In this document: in pieces, positions 1-5,602 of the stretch
Layout: each line of letters opens with the position of its first letter
Numbering within the stretch: position 1 is the first letter of the stretch
NCBI GenBank assembly: GCA_964601765.1
Contig: CAZROR010000086.1
Span: 1-7,089, forward strand
DNA length: 7,089 nt
From: SZUA-181 sp964601765
GTDB lineage: Bacteria; Pseudomonadota; Zetaproteobacteria; Mariprofundales; Mariprofundaceae
Direction of reading: 5' to 3'
Notes under the pieces: generated by a model
The model's input: only the letters and a program-made list of their open reading frames with translations
Told to the model about the DNA's origin: nothing
Database searches by the model: none
Position numbers and translations under genes: made by a program

Positions 1-791
1 GTCCCGTCAAAGGCCAGCGCCTTGCCGAATCCCGCCGCGGGCTGCGCCAGCACGCCTGTCCATGTCTCGCGCGTGGCGCGGTTCACGGCCAGGCGCGCCT
101 CGATGGCGCCCGTGGCTGCCTCCAGTTGCCAGTCCCCCCCCTGACCGGCATCGCCCGTGCGATCGGTGGAGGCAGCCACATCGGCGCCGGTGAGCGCCGC
201 CAGCCGGCCGATGAAGGCCTGGCCGCGCGCGCCGGCCGCAACGTCGCATCCGTAAATCAGAATATCCGCTTGTGCCGTGAGCGATTGCGCCCACCGGCCG
301 ATGTCGGCGCTGTAGCTGTCCATGGAATCGAGAGAGAGCGTGGCGCCGCCCAGCTCGAGCTCGCCGGCGGCGCCGTGGGAAATGATATGCACGGCGCTGA
401 TCCCGCTTCTGCCCGCCAGAGCGGCGGTAATCTGCGCAATGGCGTCGTGGCCCGCATCCAGCACGACAACCTCGGCGCCGTCGGCGATGCCGGCCATGAG
501 AGCCCGGGCGTTCGGCACATCAGGCGCAATGAAAACAATCTCGTGGCCCGCGGCGGGCGGCCTGCCGGCCGCGGGCGGCGTGAAGTCCGCCAGCGCGGCC
601 ACCAGCGCCTTTCCTTCTCCCCGCGTCGCCGCGTGCGCGGCATCGGCATGCGCCGAATCCTGCGCATCGGCGGCAATGGCCCCCTCGGCGGCGCTGGCCG
701 CGCCGCCAGCATCGAACATGATGCGCGGCTCCAGCGCCATCATCAGCGGCCGGGCCGCGACGCCGGCCGCGCCTGCCCTGTTTCGTTTCAT
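1..791 (-). CDS. N-terminal part of a large DUF4347-containing surface/adhesin-like protein (truncated by window edge)
   Basis: The frame stays open from an ATG at 791 to the left edge, giving 263 residues with the C-terminus missing. Residues 20-28 read LEPRIMFDA, the N-terminal motif typical of giant repeat proteins carrying DUF4347. An Ala-rich linker (about 29-82) follows. The DUF4347 domain (about 84-245) runs from EIVFIAPDV through VVVLDAG, HIISHGAAGELELGG (H139) and ILIYGCDVAAG (C182) to TGADVAASTDRTG and a closing ATRETWTG. The last residues, GKALAFDGT, resemble the start of a LamG/concanavalin-like domain. There is no Sec signal peptide; family members are usually very long, repeat-rich and probably exported by type I secretion through a C-terminal signal not visible here. 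Family membership is seen in the sequence; adhesin function and secretion route are inferred. It diverges from a response regulator that may control it. A run of nine Gs precedes the start. Confidence 0.85.
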   Translation of the reverse strand, partial: MKRNRAGAAGVAARPLMMALEPRIMFDAGGAASAAEGAIAADAQDSAHADAAHAATRGEGKALVAALADFTPPAAGRPPAAGHEIVFIAPDVPNARALMAGIADGAEVVVLDAGHDAIAQITAALAGRSGISAVHIISHGAAGELELGGATLSLDSMDSYSADIGRWAQSLTAQADILIYGCDVAAGARGQAFIGRLAALTGADVAASTDRTGDAGQGGDWQLEAATGAIEARLAVNRATRETWTGVLAQPAAGFGKALAFDG

Positions 792-796
792 ACCTG

Positions 797-805
797 CCCC
801 CCCCC
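797..805 (-). repeat. Homopolymeric G9 tract in the 5' leader of the DUF4347 gene
   Basis: Nine consecutive C on the plus strand, which is G9 on the coding strand, end five bases before the ATG at 791. The tract therefore lies where a Shine-Dalgarno sequence would sit and may itself supply ribosome pairing. Runs of this length are prone to slipped-strand mispairing. A TTG at 813-811 lies upstream of the tract; loss of one G would put it in frame with the gene. Slippage is an inference; only the tract is observed. Confidence 0.6.
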
Positions 806-929
806 GTGAACAAGGTGCAGCTGAACAGCGGCGAATATTAGACACGCGCATTGCAACGGACAGTTGCCATCGGTAGGGGATTTACACTAACTTTCGTATG
901 ATGAATGACATACTGAGGTATCTGCCGAC
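806..929. promoter_or_regulatory. Divergent intergenic control region between the DUF4347 gene and the response regulator
   Basis: This is the non-coding, relatively AT-rich spacer between two divergent genes, so it must hold both promoters. Two short perfect inverted repeats are visible: GCAAC-5-GTTGC at 853-867 and GTATG-8-CATAC at 896-913. The second lies just before the regulator's ribosome site and could be a regulator-binding site. Promoter-like hexamers exist (TTTACA 881-886 and TATGAT 897-902 on plus; TAATAT at 840-835 on minus), but none forms a well-spaced -35/-10 pair, so exact promoters are not called. Confidence 0.4.
915..918 (+). promoter_or_regulatory. Ribosome binding site of the response regulator
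   Basis: GAGG lies 11 bases before the ATG at 930. The alternative in-frame ATG at 954 has only an A-rich stretch ahead of it, so this site favours the 930 start. Confidence 0.5.
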
Positions 930-1553
930 ATGCCTGCGAAAATAAAAGAACCCATGACCATACTGGTTGCCGACGATCACGGCATGTTCCGCGAAAGCAT
1001 GCGCCACTGGCTGGCATCGGCAGATGCCGGATTCCGCGTGGAAACTGCCGCAACGCTGGAGGAGGCCAGGCAATTCCTGCGGAAAAATCCGGCCATTCGG
1101 TTATTGATGCTGGATCTGCGCATGCCGGGCATGAATGGCGCGGAGAGCATTCGTGACATCCTCGGAGAGTGGGCGAATCTGCGCATCCTTGTCATTTCGG
1201 CCAGTGACGACGTGGCGCTGATCCGCCACTGCATCCGGCTCGGCGCCTCGGGCTTCGCCCCGAAATCGCTGGAAGGGGCCGCGCTGCTCGAGGCCATCAA
1301 CATCGTGCTGGGCGGCCATATCTACCTGCCGGCGGGCGTGCGGCTCGCGGATTCCGGCGACGGCTTCACCGAGCGACAGATGGATATCCTGCGCCTGCTG
1401 GCCGAGGGCGAATCCAACCGAGTCATCGGGAAGCGGCTGCACCTGGCCGAAAGCACGGTCAAGCAATACGTGAGCGACATTCTGGAGCACCTCGGGGTGG
1501 AAAACCGGGTGAAGGCCGCGCTGCACGCCCGGCGGATTCTCGGCCTGGGGTAG
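930..1553 (+). CDS. NarL/FixJ-type response regulator with LuxR helix-turn-helix output
   Basis: This 207-residue protein has the normal length and order for the NarL class. The receiver domain (about 10-125) shows the acidic pair D15/D16, phospho-acceptor D62 in MLDLRMPGMNG, the switch residue S90 in VISAS, and K112 in APKS. The C-terminal LuxR-type helix-turn-helix (about 146-198) begins FTERQMDILRLLAEG and carries the recognition helix AESTVKQYVSDIL. It should be a cytoplasmic DNA-binding transcription factor activated by phosphorylation. All receiver catalytic residues are present, so it looks functional. The obvious partner is the hybrid kinase encoded tail-to-tail on the other strand; the likely targets are itself and the divergent DUF4347 gene. 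Domain calls are firm; partner and targets are inferred from position. ATG 930 is preferred over ATG 954 because of the upstream GAGG. Confidence 0.93.
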   Translation: MPAKIKEPMTILVADDHGMFRESMRHWLASADAGFRVETAATLEEARQFLRKNPAIRLLMLDLRMPGMNGAESIRDILGEWANLRILVISASDDVALIRHCIRLGASGFAPKSLEGAALLEAINIVLGGHIYLPAGVRLADSGDGFTERQMDILRLLAEGESNRVIGKRLHLAESTVKQYVSDILEHLGVENRVKAALHARRILGLG

Positions 1554-1586
1554 CTGTCCGGCGCCCCCTCTAACCGGAACAGCTAC
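1550..1586. terminator. Hairpin between convergent 3' ends (possible bidirectional transcript end)
   Basis: GTAGCTGTCCGG (1550-1561) pairs with CCGGAACAGCTAC (1574-1586) with one bulged A, around a 12-base loop. The stem includes the regulator's TAG stop and lies 22 bases past the kinase stop on the other strand. No T tract follows on either strand, so it is not a canonical rho-independent terminator. It could still block read-through or stabilise the 3' ends of both converging mRNAs. Confidence 0.45.
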
Positions 1587-1608
1587 GGGGATAGAATAGC
1601 CGGGTGGA

Positions 1609-3405
1609 TTACGCGGGCGGGCGGCGCCGGGCGCACCCGGCCAGGATGCCAGCCAGCACGCCCTGCGCGACGGGCTTGGCGAGAAAGCGGCAACCGGCTG
1701 CTTCCACGCCGGAAACCACATCCCTTGCCGTATCGCCGCTGATGACGACAGCCGGTATCTCCGCCCCGAAATGCCCCCGCAGCGCCTTCACCACCGCCAG
1801 CCCGGGCTCATCGCCGCGCAACCGGTAGTCGATAATCATCGCATCCGGCACGGGATACGCATGCCCCTTTAGCCTTTCCAGCATCTCCGCGCCGGAGGCG
1901 GCGGCCAGCGCCTCGCAGGCACGCAGCCGCAGCCAGCCCTGCATGGCATCCCGAATTGCCACGTTGTCGTCCACAATCAGCACGAACATGCCGGAGATAT
2001 CGGCCCCGCCACTTCCGGCAGAGGCGCGCGCAGCAACGGTTGCCGGATCGCAGGCGGGGAGAAGCATGCTGAAGCATGATCCATGGCCCGGCCTGGAGCA
2101 TACGGCCACGGGATGATCAAGCAGCCGCGAAAGGCGGCGAACGATGGCCAGCCCCAGGCCCAGCCCCTTCTCCCTGTCCCGCTCCGGGTTGTCGATCTGG
2201 TAGAATTCGGAAAAGATGTCTTCCAGGTCGGCATCCGCAATGCCCGGCCCCGTATCCCACACCTCGACGCGCCATGCATCCCCCCGTCGCCGGGCGGCGA
2301 TCAGCACGCGGCCGGCGGTGGAATGCCGCACCGCATTGGAAACAAGGTTGCGCAGCATGCGGCCGAACAGCATGGGATCGGTCCATGCGCAGGCGCCGCG
2401 CGGATGGCGCATCCGCAGCTCGATGCCCTTTTCGCGGGCAACCGGCTCGAATTCATTGACGCATTCCTCGAAGGGCGCCAGCAGGCGCAATGCATCGCGC
2501 TGCGGGCGAATGCTTTCCGCGTCCAGCCGCGAGACATCGAGCAGGGCGTTCAGCAGTTCCCCGAGCGCCCGGCTCGAGGCCCGCGCCCGTTCCAGCAGAT
2601 CGGCGGCTCTCTCCGCGTTCCTCTCGCCGGCCATCGCGGCGAGATACAGATCCAGCGCATGCAGGGGCTGGCGCAGGTCGTGACTGGCCGAGGCCAGAAA
2701 ACGCGACTTGTCCGCGTTTGCCCGCTCCGCGGACTGTTTTTCCATCATCAGCCGTCGTGCCAGTTCCCGGTTCTCCTGGCTCAGGCAGTACTCCCTGAAC
2801 GCCGACTCCGTATGCCTGCGGGCGATGAGCAGCACAGCCACGAGGTAGACGGATGAAACGGCGCCCATGACATAAAAAAACATTGCCTCGGCCATGAAAA
2901 GGCGAATCGAAAGGGGCAGAAGCATCGGTATCGCAAACGCGGTGAATACCGGGAAGGATATGCCCGCCCCGACCAGGCCGGCGCTGACCAGCGCGAAGAA
3001 AAGCGTGGCGACAAGCAGGATGTGGCGTTCCGCGTCACCGGGGATCAGGAAGGGAAGCGCCCCCCAGGAAAGGCTCACGAACAGGGATGCGGCGACAAAC
3101 ATCGCCTTCCATTGGCCGACTCTCATTTGGCCGGCTTTCATCACCCGATCCGCGTTTCTGAACAGCAGGGAAACCCCGATCCGCCCAATCAGGGCAAGCG
3201 ATGCAATCGCCATCCAGGCATTCAGGACGGAAGGCGGGACGACATCCCGGAACAAAATCCGGCAGGCAGTGATGGCGAACCCCATGCCAAACAGATCGAC
3301 GGCAGCCAGCTGGCTGAGCTGCGCGAAGTTCCGCAAATCCATCCCCTGCCGCAAACGGCCGGACTCAGGCCTCTCATTCCGGCATTCAGCCTGACTTGTT
3401 TTCAC
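1609..3405 (-). CDS. Membrane-bound hybrid sensor histidine kinase with C-terminal receiver
   Basis: The 598-residue protein has about six transmembrane segments (roughly 31-52, 61-82, 101-121, 128-150, 152-170, 173-195) with very short loops, then a charged, probably coiled-coil linker (196-235). The HisKA domain follows with phospho-acceptor H242 in SASHDLRQPLHALDLYL. The HATPase domain shows the N box RNLVSNAVRHS (352-362), the G1 box DTGPGI (384-389) and the G2 box GLGLGLAIV. A receiver domain starts at about 473 with D479/D480, phospho-acceptor D526 in IIDYRLRGDEPG, S556 and K577. With almost no periplasmic domain, the signal is probably sensed in or at the membrane; it is unknown. The likely partner is the LuxR-type regulator converging on it. 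The GTG start at 3405 overlaps the rlmE stop (GTGA) and has only a weak upstream GGGAAG. An ATG at 3342 (residue 22), just before the first hydrophobic segment, is an alternative start. Confidence 0.92.
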   Translation of the reverse strand: MKTSQAECRNERPESGRLRQGMDLRNFAQLSQLAAVDLFGMGFAITACRILFRDVVPPSVLNAWMAIASLALIGRIGVSLLFRNADRVMKAGQMRVGQWKAMFVAASLFVSLSWGALPFLIPGDAERHILLVATLFFALVSAGLVGAGISFPVFTAFAIPMLLPLSIRLFMAEAMFFYVMGAVSSVYLVAVLLIARRHTESAFREYCLSQENRELARRLMMEKQSAERANADKSRFLASASHDLRQPLHALDLYLAAMAGERNAERAADLLERARASSRALGELLNALLDVSRLDAESIRPQRDALRLLAPFEECVNEFEPVAREKGIELRMRHPRGACAWTDPMLFGRMLRNLVSNAVRHSTAGRVLIAARRRGDAWRVEVWDTGPGIADADLEDIFSEFYQIDNPERDREKGLGLGLAIVRRLSRLLDHPVAVCSRPGHGSCFSMLLPACDPATVAARASAGSGGADISGMFVLIVDDNVAIRDAMQGWLRLRACEALAAASGAEMLERLKGHAYPVPDAMIIDYRLRGDEPGLAVVKALRGHFGAEIPAVVISGDTARDVVSGVEAAGCRFLAKPVAQGVLAGILAGCARRRPPA

Positions 3406-4040
3406 TTTTTGCGGCTTCCCAGCAGGTAGATTTCACTGGACGACTTCCTGCTGGCGGCGGGCTTCACAAGCCTCACGGACTCAAACCACCCGGCCATGTC
3501 CCGCCGAAAGGCGTCAAGGCCCTCGCCCATGAATGTCTTGAACAGCAAATGCCCGCCCGCTCGCAGATGGTTCACGGCAAAATCCAGCGTGGCTTCATTC
3601 AGCCCCATCATGCGCGCCTGATCCACGCACTTGTGGCCGCTCATCTCCGGCGCCATGTCCGACACCACCAGATCCACCCGGCGTCCGGCAAGGCGCTCTT
3701 CCACGCGCGCCAGCGTGCCGGATTCGGTAAAATCCCCGCGAATAACATGCACGCCCCCGACCGGCCGCATCCCGAGCACGTCCACGCCGACGACCAGGCC
3801 GCCCTCGCCCGCATATGGCGCCAGCTCCGCGCTCCACGACCCGGGCGCGCACCCGAGATCAACGATTACATTCGCTTTCCGCTCCAGCAGTTTATATTTA
3901 TGCAATATTTCAGTTAGCTTGAAGGCAGCGCGCGAGCGCTTTCCCTCGGCCTGCGCGCGTTTGACATGCGGATCATTCGCATGCCGCTGAAACCACGCGC
4001 CGGTCTTGCGCCCCGCCCTGCCTTTCGACTGCCTGGCCAT
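3402..4040 (-). CDS. rlmE: 23S rRNA (uridine-2552-2'-O)-methyltransferase RlmE (FtsJ/RrmJ)
   Basis: RlmE methylates the 2'-OH of U2552 in the A-loop of 23S rRNA late in 50S assembly, using S-adenosylmethionine. The 212-residue length fits the family. Visible signatures are the basic N-terminus; RSRAAFKLTEI with catalytic K41; the SAM-binding motif VDLGCAPGSWSAEL (about 60-73); SDMAPEMSGH with D128; LLFKTFMGEG with K168; and SSEIYLLG with E203. These are the counterparts of the K-D-K-E residues of the E. coli enzyme. In many proteobacteria rlmE precedes ftsH; here a sensor kinase follows it, with the stop codon overlapping that gene's GTG, so the usual context has been lost. The ATG at 4040 gives the expected N-terminus, although no clear Shine-Dalgarno precedes it. 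Identification is secure. Confidence 0.96.
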   Translation of the reverse strand: MARQSKGRAGRKTGAWFQRHANDPHVKRAQAEGKRSRAAFKLTEILHKYKLLERKANVIVDLGCAPGSWSAELAPYAGEGGLVVGVDVLGMRPVGGVHVIRGDFTESGTLARVEERLAGRRVDLVVSDMAPEMSGHKCVDQARMMGLNEATLDFAVNHLRAGGHLLFKTFMGEGLDAFRRDMAGWFESVRLVKPAASRKSSSEIYLLGSRKK

Positions 4041-4146
4041 GGATCAGGCACTCATGTGACGCAGCCAAGCTTCGCGGCTCGCGCCCTGGCATCCATCCAT
4101 TCGAGGCAGCGGCGACTGCGCCAGGATTTGTGTGAACAGGCCCTGA
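4041..4146. other. Intergenic spacer upstream of rlmE
   Basis: These 106 bp lie between the toxin stop codon and the rlmE start, both on the minus strand. I see no convincing -35/-10 pair for rlmE. Its toxin-proximal end holds the AGGGCCTGTTCAC repeat listed separately. A small ATGG tandem (minus strand, about 4091-4103) and a GC-rich stretch follow. No RNA gene or coding frame is supported. Confidence 0.5.
4132..4144 (-). repeat. Copy 1 of a 13-bp intergenic repeat (AGGGCCTGTTCAC on minus strand)
   Basis: This is a perfect match, in inverted orientation, to 7016-7028 upstream of erpA. It begins two bases past the toxin's TGA. Continuing outward, both copies reach a TGC(A/C)AGG element at the same distance (offset 53 from the first base). 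About 25 of the 60 bases at offsets 14-73 agree, which hints at a longer degenerate repeat. One 13-mer match in 7 kb could also occur by chance. Confidence 0.35.
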
Positions 4147-4530
4147 TCACAAGGAGTGTTGGTCGATGAATTGCACGCCGGGCAGGCCTTTCAGATCCGC
4201 ATCGGATGTGTAAAGCGTGGCATCATACCGCCGGGCCGTCGTGTAAATTATCGCATCCGCCATGGCCAGCCCGTGCGCCAGCGCCGCGCCGGAGGCATCC
4301 AGGGCCAGCGACTCCGTCAAGTCAATCAGCTTTTCCCGTTGCATGCGTAGTACGCATTCCATCGCTATGCCTTCTCCCATGTCGCGCGTCAGCACCTTGG
4401 CAACCTCATAGAGCACAACCGATGGCACAAGCGTTTCCGATTCTGCCTCCTGCAAGATATTCCGGTAGGTATCCGCCAGCGCGCTCCCCCTGAATACGTG
4501 CAGCCAGCCGCAGGAATCCACCAATCGCAT
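4147..4530 (-). CDS. vapC: PIN-domain ribonuclease toxin of a VapBC-type toxin-antitoxin pair
   Basis: The 127-residue protein is of typical VapC size. Acidic residues expected of a PIN-domain metal site are in place: D5 in MRLVDSCGWL, E42 in VLYEVAKVL, D92 in MADAIIYTTAR and D110 in LYTSDADLKGL. Such proteins are Mg2+-dependent endoribonucleases that cut tRNA, rRNA or mRNA and stop growth unless bound by the partner antitoxin. The ATG at 4530 shares its A with the antitoxin stop (TGATG), which points to translational coupling and tight stoichiometry. The gene ends just before an intergenic repeat. The full acidic set and intact frame suggest an active toxin. The family call is firm; the target RNA cannot be inferred. 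Confidence 0.88.
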   Translation of the reverse strand: MRLVDSCGWLHVFRGSALADTYRNILQEAESETLVPSVVLYEVAKVLTRDMGEGIAMECVLRMQREKLIDLTESLALDASGAALAHGLAMADAIIYTTARRYDATLYTSDADLKGLPGVQFIDQHSL

Positions 4531-4739
4531 CAGAAGCGATCCTGCTTTTCACGGAAGCCTTCAACCGTTATGTCTCTTGCAATGCCTTGCAGCTCTTTCA
4601 GTGTCTTCAGCGGTACAAGATGCGCGATGCCACCCTTTTCAATCACGCCCATTTCCTGCCCCGGCACAAGATGCATGCGCTCGCGCACCGCCTTGGGAAT
4701 CACAATCTGGAACTTGCTGGATACCTTTACACAATCCAC
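4530..4739 (-). CDS. vapB: AbrB/MazE-fold antitoxin of the VapBC-type pair
   Basis: This 69-residue protein has an N-terminal AbrB (swapped-hairpin) DNA-binding domain at about 3-45: VKVSSKFQIVIPKAVRERMHL, then PGQEMGVIEKGG and IAHLVPL. The rest (about 46-69, TLKELQGIARDITVEGFREK) is the part that usually wraps around the PIN toxin. It should neutralise the downstream toxin and, with it, repress its own promoter. The start is a GTG at 4739 with a strong AAGGGGG seven bases upstream; an ATG in the leader is followed at once by TAG and can be excluded. The stop overlaps the toxin ATG by one base. The AbrB-antitoxin/PIN-toxin pairing and order are the usual ones. Confidence 0.9.
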   Translation of the reverse strand: MDCVKVSSKFQIVIPKAVRERMHLVPGQEMGVIEKGGIAHLVPLKTLKELQGIARDITVEGFREKQDRF

Positions 4740-4746
4740 TACATAT

Positions 4747-4753
4747 CCCCCTT
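4747..4753 (-). promoter_or_regulatory. Shine-Dalgarno sequence that fixes the antitoxin GTG start
   Basis: AAGGGGG on the minus strand lies seven bases before the GTG at 4739. Its strength and spacing support the GTG over any other start. Confidence 0.7.
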
Positions 4754-4773
4754 TTTCGATAAAAGTTGGAGAT

Positions 4774-4801
4774 ATCTTACAGCTGTTTTACAGCATGTCA
4801 A
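4774..4801 (-). promoter_or_regulatory. Sigma-70-like promoter of the toxin-antitoxin operon
   Basis: On the minus strand a perfect -35 box TTGACA (4801-4796) is followed, after 16 bases, by TAAGAT (4779-4774, four of six consensus bases). AT-rich sequence just upstream (4802-4820) could act as an UP element. Transcription would start near 4767, leaving a leader of about 28 bases before the antitoxin GTG. Confidence 0.65.
4777..4794. promoter_or_regulatory. Probable autoregulatory operator of the toxin-antitoxin operon
   Basis: Between the promoter boxes lie a perfect inverted repeat GCTGT-TTT-ACAGC (4782-4794), the palindrome ACAGCTGT (4779-4786) and a direct repeat TTACAGC (4777-4783 and 4788-4794) with an 11-bp period, close to one helical turn. 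Occupancy would block RNA polymerase. This fits known autorepression by VapBC-type complexes; binding itself is inferred. Confidence 0.55.
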
Positions 4802-4831
4802 AAAGTAAAATTCATTTCGATGCATTCCGCC

Positions 4832-5602
4832 CTACTCCTTCAGCCGCCAGCCGATGCGCCAGAGATGCCAGCAGGCCGCCATGCAGGCAAGTGTCGCGCC
4901 GCCGACTACCCACAGCGCCGTATACGGGTTGGTGTCGCCCACGCCGAGAAAGCCGTAACGAAAGCCGTCAATGAGATAGAAAAACGGATTCAGATGGTTC
5001 AGTTGCTGCCACAGCGGCGGCAGCTGGGTTACCGAGTAGAATACGCCGGACAGAAAGGTCAGCGGCATGATGATGAAATTGTTCACCAAGGCCATGTTAT
5101 CGAATGAATCCGACCACATCCCGCCGATCAGGCCGAAGCCACCCATCAAAATACTGCCGCATACGCCATAGAACAGCACGAGCCCCGGATGTGCAAATGA
5201 CAATGTTGTAAATGGTGCCAGCACCAGCAGCAGCACTGTGGCGACCACCAGCGCCCGCACCATGGCCGCAGCCAGAAACGCCGCCACCACCTCGATAGCC
5301 GACAGCGGCGCCATCAGCAGATAGATGTGCACATTCATTACCTTGCCCACGATCATGGAGCTGGAGGTATTCGCAAAGGCATTCTGCAGCATGGACATCA
5401 TCACGAGCCCCGGAATCAGAAAGGTGAAGTAGTCCACATGCAGGCCGGGCACGCTGCGCGCACCCATGGCATAGCGGAAAACAACCAGATACATGATGGC
5501 TGTCAGCGCCGGCGCCACGATGGTCTGCATTTTCACATTCATGAAGCGGCGCGTCTCGCGCACAAACAGTGTCCATGCCCCGCGGGGATTGATGGGCCTC
5601 AT
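4832..5602 (-). CDS. ABC-2 type exporter permease (YadH-like)
   Basis: The 256-residue membrane protein is the same size as YadH/NodJ-type permeases. A short cytoplasmic N-terminus (RGAWTLFVRETRRFMNVK) is followed by about six hydrophobic segments (roughly 26-46, 58-76, 99-128, 138-161, 170-191, 226-247). The family signature is seen at about 175-220: NNFIIMPLTFLSGVFYSVTQ, then LPPLWQQLNHLNPFFYLIDG and FRYGFLG. Two copies should pair with two of the upstream ATPase subunits to form an inner-membrane exporter. Its ATG overlaps the ATPase stop (ATGA), so the two are translationally coupled. The substrate is unknown; relatives have been linked to polysaccharide, lipid or drug export. No terminator is seen between its stop and the toxin-antitoxin promoter. 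Confidence 0.9.
   Translation of the reverse strand: MRPINPRGAWTLFVRETRRFMNVKMQTIVAPALTAIMYLVVFRYAMGARSVPGLHVDYFTFLIPGLVMMSMLQNAFANTSSSMIVGKVMNVHIYLLMAPLSAIEVVAAFLAAAMVRALVVATVLLLVLAPFTTLSFAHPGLVLFYGVCGSILMGGFGLIGGMWSDSFDNMALVNNFIIMPLTFLSGVFYSVTQLPPLWQQLNHLNPFFYLIDGFRYGFLGVGDTNPYTALWVVGGATLACMAACWHLWRIGWRLKE

Noticed and set aside
126..876. Long open frames on the plus strand opposite the DUF4347 gene
   Set aside because: They are GC-rich antisense shadows with Arg/Ala/Pro-heavy low-complexity translations. The minus-strand frame has a clear domain.
864..902. TTGCCA and TATGAT as a -35/-10 pair for the response regulator
   Set aside because: The spacing is 27 bp, too long for a sigma-70 promoter; TTTACA at 881 is too close (10 bp) to the same -10.
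2076..2856. Plus-strand open frames opposite the histidine kinase
   Set aside because: The kinase frame carries all catalytic motifs; the opposite translations have no recognisable family and no sensible ribosome sites.
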